Assembly (NCBI RefSeq): GCF_004368405.1
Contig: NZ_SBJH01000112.1
Span: 21,704 to 85,703 of the forward strand
Source of the DNA: Olivibacter sp. XZL3
Lineage (GTDB): Bacteria > Bacteroidota > Bacteroidia > Sphingobacteriales > Sphingobacteriaceae
Reading direction: 5' to 3'
Length of the DNA: 64,000 nucleotides
Both the position numbers and the translations under genes were made by a program. Below the pieces are notes generated by a model. That model was not told the origin of the DNA. It did not search any database and saw only the letters and a list, made by a program, of their open reading frames with translations. This document shows positions 62,114 to 64,000 of this stretch, piece by piece (position 1 is the stretch's first letter; each line of letters starts with the position of its first letter).

Positions 62114-63571
62114 ATGGAGAAATATACAGAACTGAATAAACAGTTTATTAACGGACAATGGAGAGAAGGTAAGGGCGATAGTATTATCGATAATTTAAAT
62201 CCATTTGATAATAGTGTGATCAATACCTTTAAAGTGGCGAATAAGCAGGACGTAGACGAAGCTTATGATACCGCAAAAGACGTTTCTAAAGTATGGGGGA
62301 CCAACAATCCGCTTGTTCGTCGCGACCTGATGATGCGCACGGCAGACGTGTTGATGAAACGTGAGCACGAAGTAACAGAATGGCTGATCAAAGAAGTTGC
62401 CAGTACCGCTTTAAAGGCTCAGGTCGAGATCAAACAAAGTTATGACATGCTTATCGAAGCGTCAGGCTACCCGACTCGTATGCACGGTTTTACCATACCA
62501 TCATTTACAGAGGGAAAAGAAAGCTATGTGTTCCGTAAACCGTTAGGCGTTGTCAGTATGATCAGCCCTTGGAACTTTCCGCTGTACTTGTCCATGCGCA
62601 CGATCGCGCCTGCCATTGCCGTTGGTAATGCCATCGTGATCAAGCCTGCCTCACAATCCCCTGTGACCGGAGGTACCATCATTGCTAAATTGTTCGAAGA
62701 AGCGGGGATACCTGCTGGAGTGATTAATTGCGTTGTGGGTAAATCCGGCGAGATTGGTGATTATTTTACGGGCCATCCCGGCTCAAGATTGATTTCCTTC
62801 ACGGGATCCACGCCTGTCGGAAAGGGAATAGGCCGTATAGGTGGAGAGGCACTTAAAAAGCTTGCGTTGGAGCTTGGCGGTAATAATGCCTTTGTCGTTT
62901 TAGATGACGCTGATGTCGACCGCGCAGTCGAATCGGCTGTTTTTGGTCGATTTATGCATCAAGGACAAATCTGTATGTCAACTAACCGAATACTGATCCA
63001 CGACAGTATCTATGACACGTTCAGGGATAAATTTTTAGACAAGGCAAAAGCCCTCACTTATGGTGACCCGGCTGATCCCAAAACTATTATAGGGCCGCTG
63101 ATTGATAACAAAGCAGTAAAACATGTATTAGACCTTATTGAACGGTCGGTACAAGCCGGAGCTAAACTGGAGCTCGGCGGCCAGGCAGAAGGAAATGTGG
63201 TACAGCCTACAATCTTATCAGAAGTAACTAAAGATATGCCAATATTCCAGGAAGAGGTGTTTGGCCCGGCGGTTGGTCTGGTTCGTTTTAAAACAGATGA
63301 AGAGGCCGTAGAGCTGGCAAACGGTACTGAATACGGATTAAGCGGGGCATTGCATACACGAGATCTGCAGCGTGGTATCCAGTTTGCCAAACAGATAGAG
63401 ACTGGCATGATCCATATTAACGATCAGTCCGTAAATGATGAAATGAACACGCCTTTTGGCGGCGAAAAGAATTCCGGTGTGGGCCGTTTCGGTGATGACT
63501 TTATTGTAGATGAGCTAACAACCGTACAATGGATAAGTGTACAGGTGCAGCCTCGTAAATATCCTTTTTAG
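62114..63571 (+). CDS. NAD(P)-dependent aldehyde dehydrogenase
   Basis: 485-residue enzyme of the aldehyde dehydrogenase superfamily. The cofactor and active-site blocks are complete: VSMISPWNFPLYLSMR, IVIKPASQSPVTGG, SFTGSTPVGKGI, Glu253 in LELGGNN and the nucleophile Cys287 in GQICMSTNR, with EEVFGPAVGLVRF near the end. The overall pattern is closest to aromatic-aldehyde (vanillin/benzaldehyde) dehydrogenases, but the substrate is not certain. It has a 477-bp structured upstream region and no operon partner in the window. Confidence 0.93.
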   Translation: MEKYTELNKQFINGQWREGKGDSIIDNLNPFDNSVINTFKVANKQDVDEAYDTAKDVSKVWGTNNPLVRRDLMMRTADVLMKREHEVTEWLIKEVASTALKAQVEIKQSYDMLIEASGYPTRMHGFTIPSFTEGKESYVFRKPLGVVSMISPWNFPLYLSMRTIAPAIAVGNAIVIKPASQSPVTGGTIIAKLFEEAGIPAGVINCVVGKSGEIGDYFTGHPGSRLISFTGSTPVGKGIGRIGGEALKKLALELGGNNAFVVLDDADVDRAVESAVFGRFMHQGQICMSTNRILIHDSIYDTFRDKFLDKAKALTYGDPADPKTIIGPLIDNKAVKHVLDLIERSVQAGAKLELGGQAEGNVVQPTILSEVTKDMPIFQEEVFGPAVGLVRFKTDEEAVELANGTEYGLSGALHTRDLQRGIQFAKQIETGMIHINDQSVNDEMNTPFGGEKNSGVGRFGDDFIVDELTTVQWISVQVQPRKYPF

Positions 63572-64000
63572 TAGATTTTGACGGATTGCTTATCGTTTTT
63601 AGGTTTTCCGTGATTCCATTGGTACGAAGCTCGAACTCTTTTTAGGAAGATTTGAAACAATTAAAAGCGAACGTTATTCAGATTGTAGAAAGCAATGGAG
63701 CGTGTCAAAAATGACGCTGATTTACAGCATTTGATACAGCATGGGCAAAAAGAGAATTAAAACCTTTTACTATTTATAATACATATTACTTCGAAGTGAT
63801 TTTTTTTCTATGAGATATTCCCCAATCATGTAAGGAAGTTAAAACGTTTTGAAGTGATTCGACATATTCTGTTATTTCGTATATCGCAATAGGAGGATAT
63901 GTGTCAAGGACTTTGCGACGTGTACGTCTTCAAACTAAATTAGACACATTAGGATGAAACCTTAAGGAGACTTTCGAGTTATAAATTTATTAATTTTTGT
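63572..64000. other. Region after the aldehyde dehydrogenase with possible gene remnants
   Basis: No intact gene. On the plus strand 63646-63760 reads as a protein-like fragment (EDLKQLKANVIQIVESNGAC) that continues (NDADLQHLIQHGQKEN) if one A is dropped from the run at 63707-63711. On the minus strand 63786-63929 is a protein-like tail with no start. ATGTGTC (63899-63905) and GACACAT (63944-63950) form an inverted repeat. The stretch may be the edge of a mobile or decayed element that continues beyond the window. Confidence 0.35.
63786..63929 (-). pseudogene. Possible gene fragment without a start codon
   Basis: The open stretch of 47 codons ends in TAA at 63786-63788. Its product includes VLDTYPPIAIYEITEYVESL and LTSLHDWGISHRKK, which read like a folded protein's C-terminus. 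An in-frame TGA at 63930-63932 closes it upstream and no ATG, GTG or TTG lies inside. It may be the tail of a broken gene; I do not recognise the family. Confidence 0.25.

Overview
The window looks like a stretch of chromosome from a Bacteroidota bacterium, most likely of the Sphingobacteriaceae/Sphingobacteriales. The signs are a GC content in the low-to-mid 40s by eye, promoters of the Bacteroidota type (TTTG, about 19-20 nt, TAnnTTTG) instead of -35/-10 boxes, A-rich leaders with almost no Shine-Dalgarno sites, tRNA genes without an encoded CCA, and typical families (BtuG-like DUF5074 propeller, DUF3347, M56 proteins with plug-like repeats, GMC/Gfo-Idh/subunit-3 clusters, DUF3307 with SatD). 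I see no intact insertion sequence, prophage, integron or CRISPR array. Genus and species cannot be read from the sequence alone.

Layout. 1-13.3 kb: topB, an AI-2E-type permease, pnuC, an acyl-CoA-dehydrogenase-like flavoprotein, an EamA permease, a DUF3307/SatD pair with a perfect palindrome before satD, a small lipoprotein, a possible 22-codon hydrophobic peptide gene, an M23 peptidase-TatD-tcdA operon, a TetR gene and a two-domain universal stress protein. 13.4-15.9 kb: proB-proA. 15.9-20.3 kb: a cobalamin riboswitch followed by a surface lipoprotein, a BtuB-like TonB receptor and a BtuG-like lipoprotein. 20.4-22.9 kb: a small secreted protein, an LpoB-like lipoprotein and a COG3014 lipoprotein. 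22.9-26.3 kb: prfC and guaB. 26.6-31.7 kb: a nucleoside-permease-type MFS transporter, a GMC oxidoreductase, a Gfo/Idh/MocA protein and a gluconate-dehydrogenase-subunit-3 protein, resembling the glucoside 3-dehydrogenase systems. 31.8-33.3 kb: trmN6, idi and tRNA-Leu(CAG).

33.5-37.7 kb holds an unusual export operon: a small membrane protein, an ABC-exporter membrane domain with no ATPase domain, an HlyD-type adaptor and a TolC-type channel. After tRNA-Leu(GAG) comes a complete tripartite RND efflux operon on the minus strand with a TetR gene at its head (38.0-44.4 kb). Next are a BlaI/M56 sensor pair, a DUF3347 lipoprotein, gltA, lgt with an inositol-monophosphatase-family gene, a NifU-type protein, purB, and an ECF sigma factor paired with a membrane serine protease whose N-terminus looks like an anti-sigma region. 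The window ends with a methyltransferase, a Tricorn-like S41 protease, a YtcJ-like amidohydrolase, tRNA-Lys(TTT) and an aldehyde dehydrogenase.

Most genes are ordinary housekeeping or transport functions. The parts most worth a second look are the export operon without an ATPase domain, the sigma/protease pair, the SatD protein with cyclase-like motifs and its palindrome, the structured leader before the aldehyde dehydrogenase, and the small peptide gene with three tandem stop codons near 8.0 kb.
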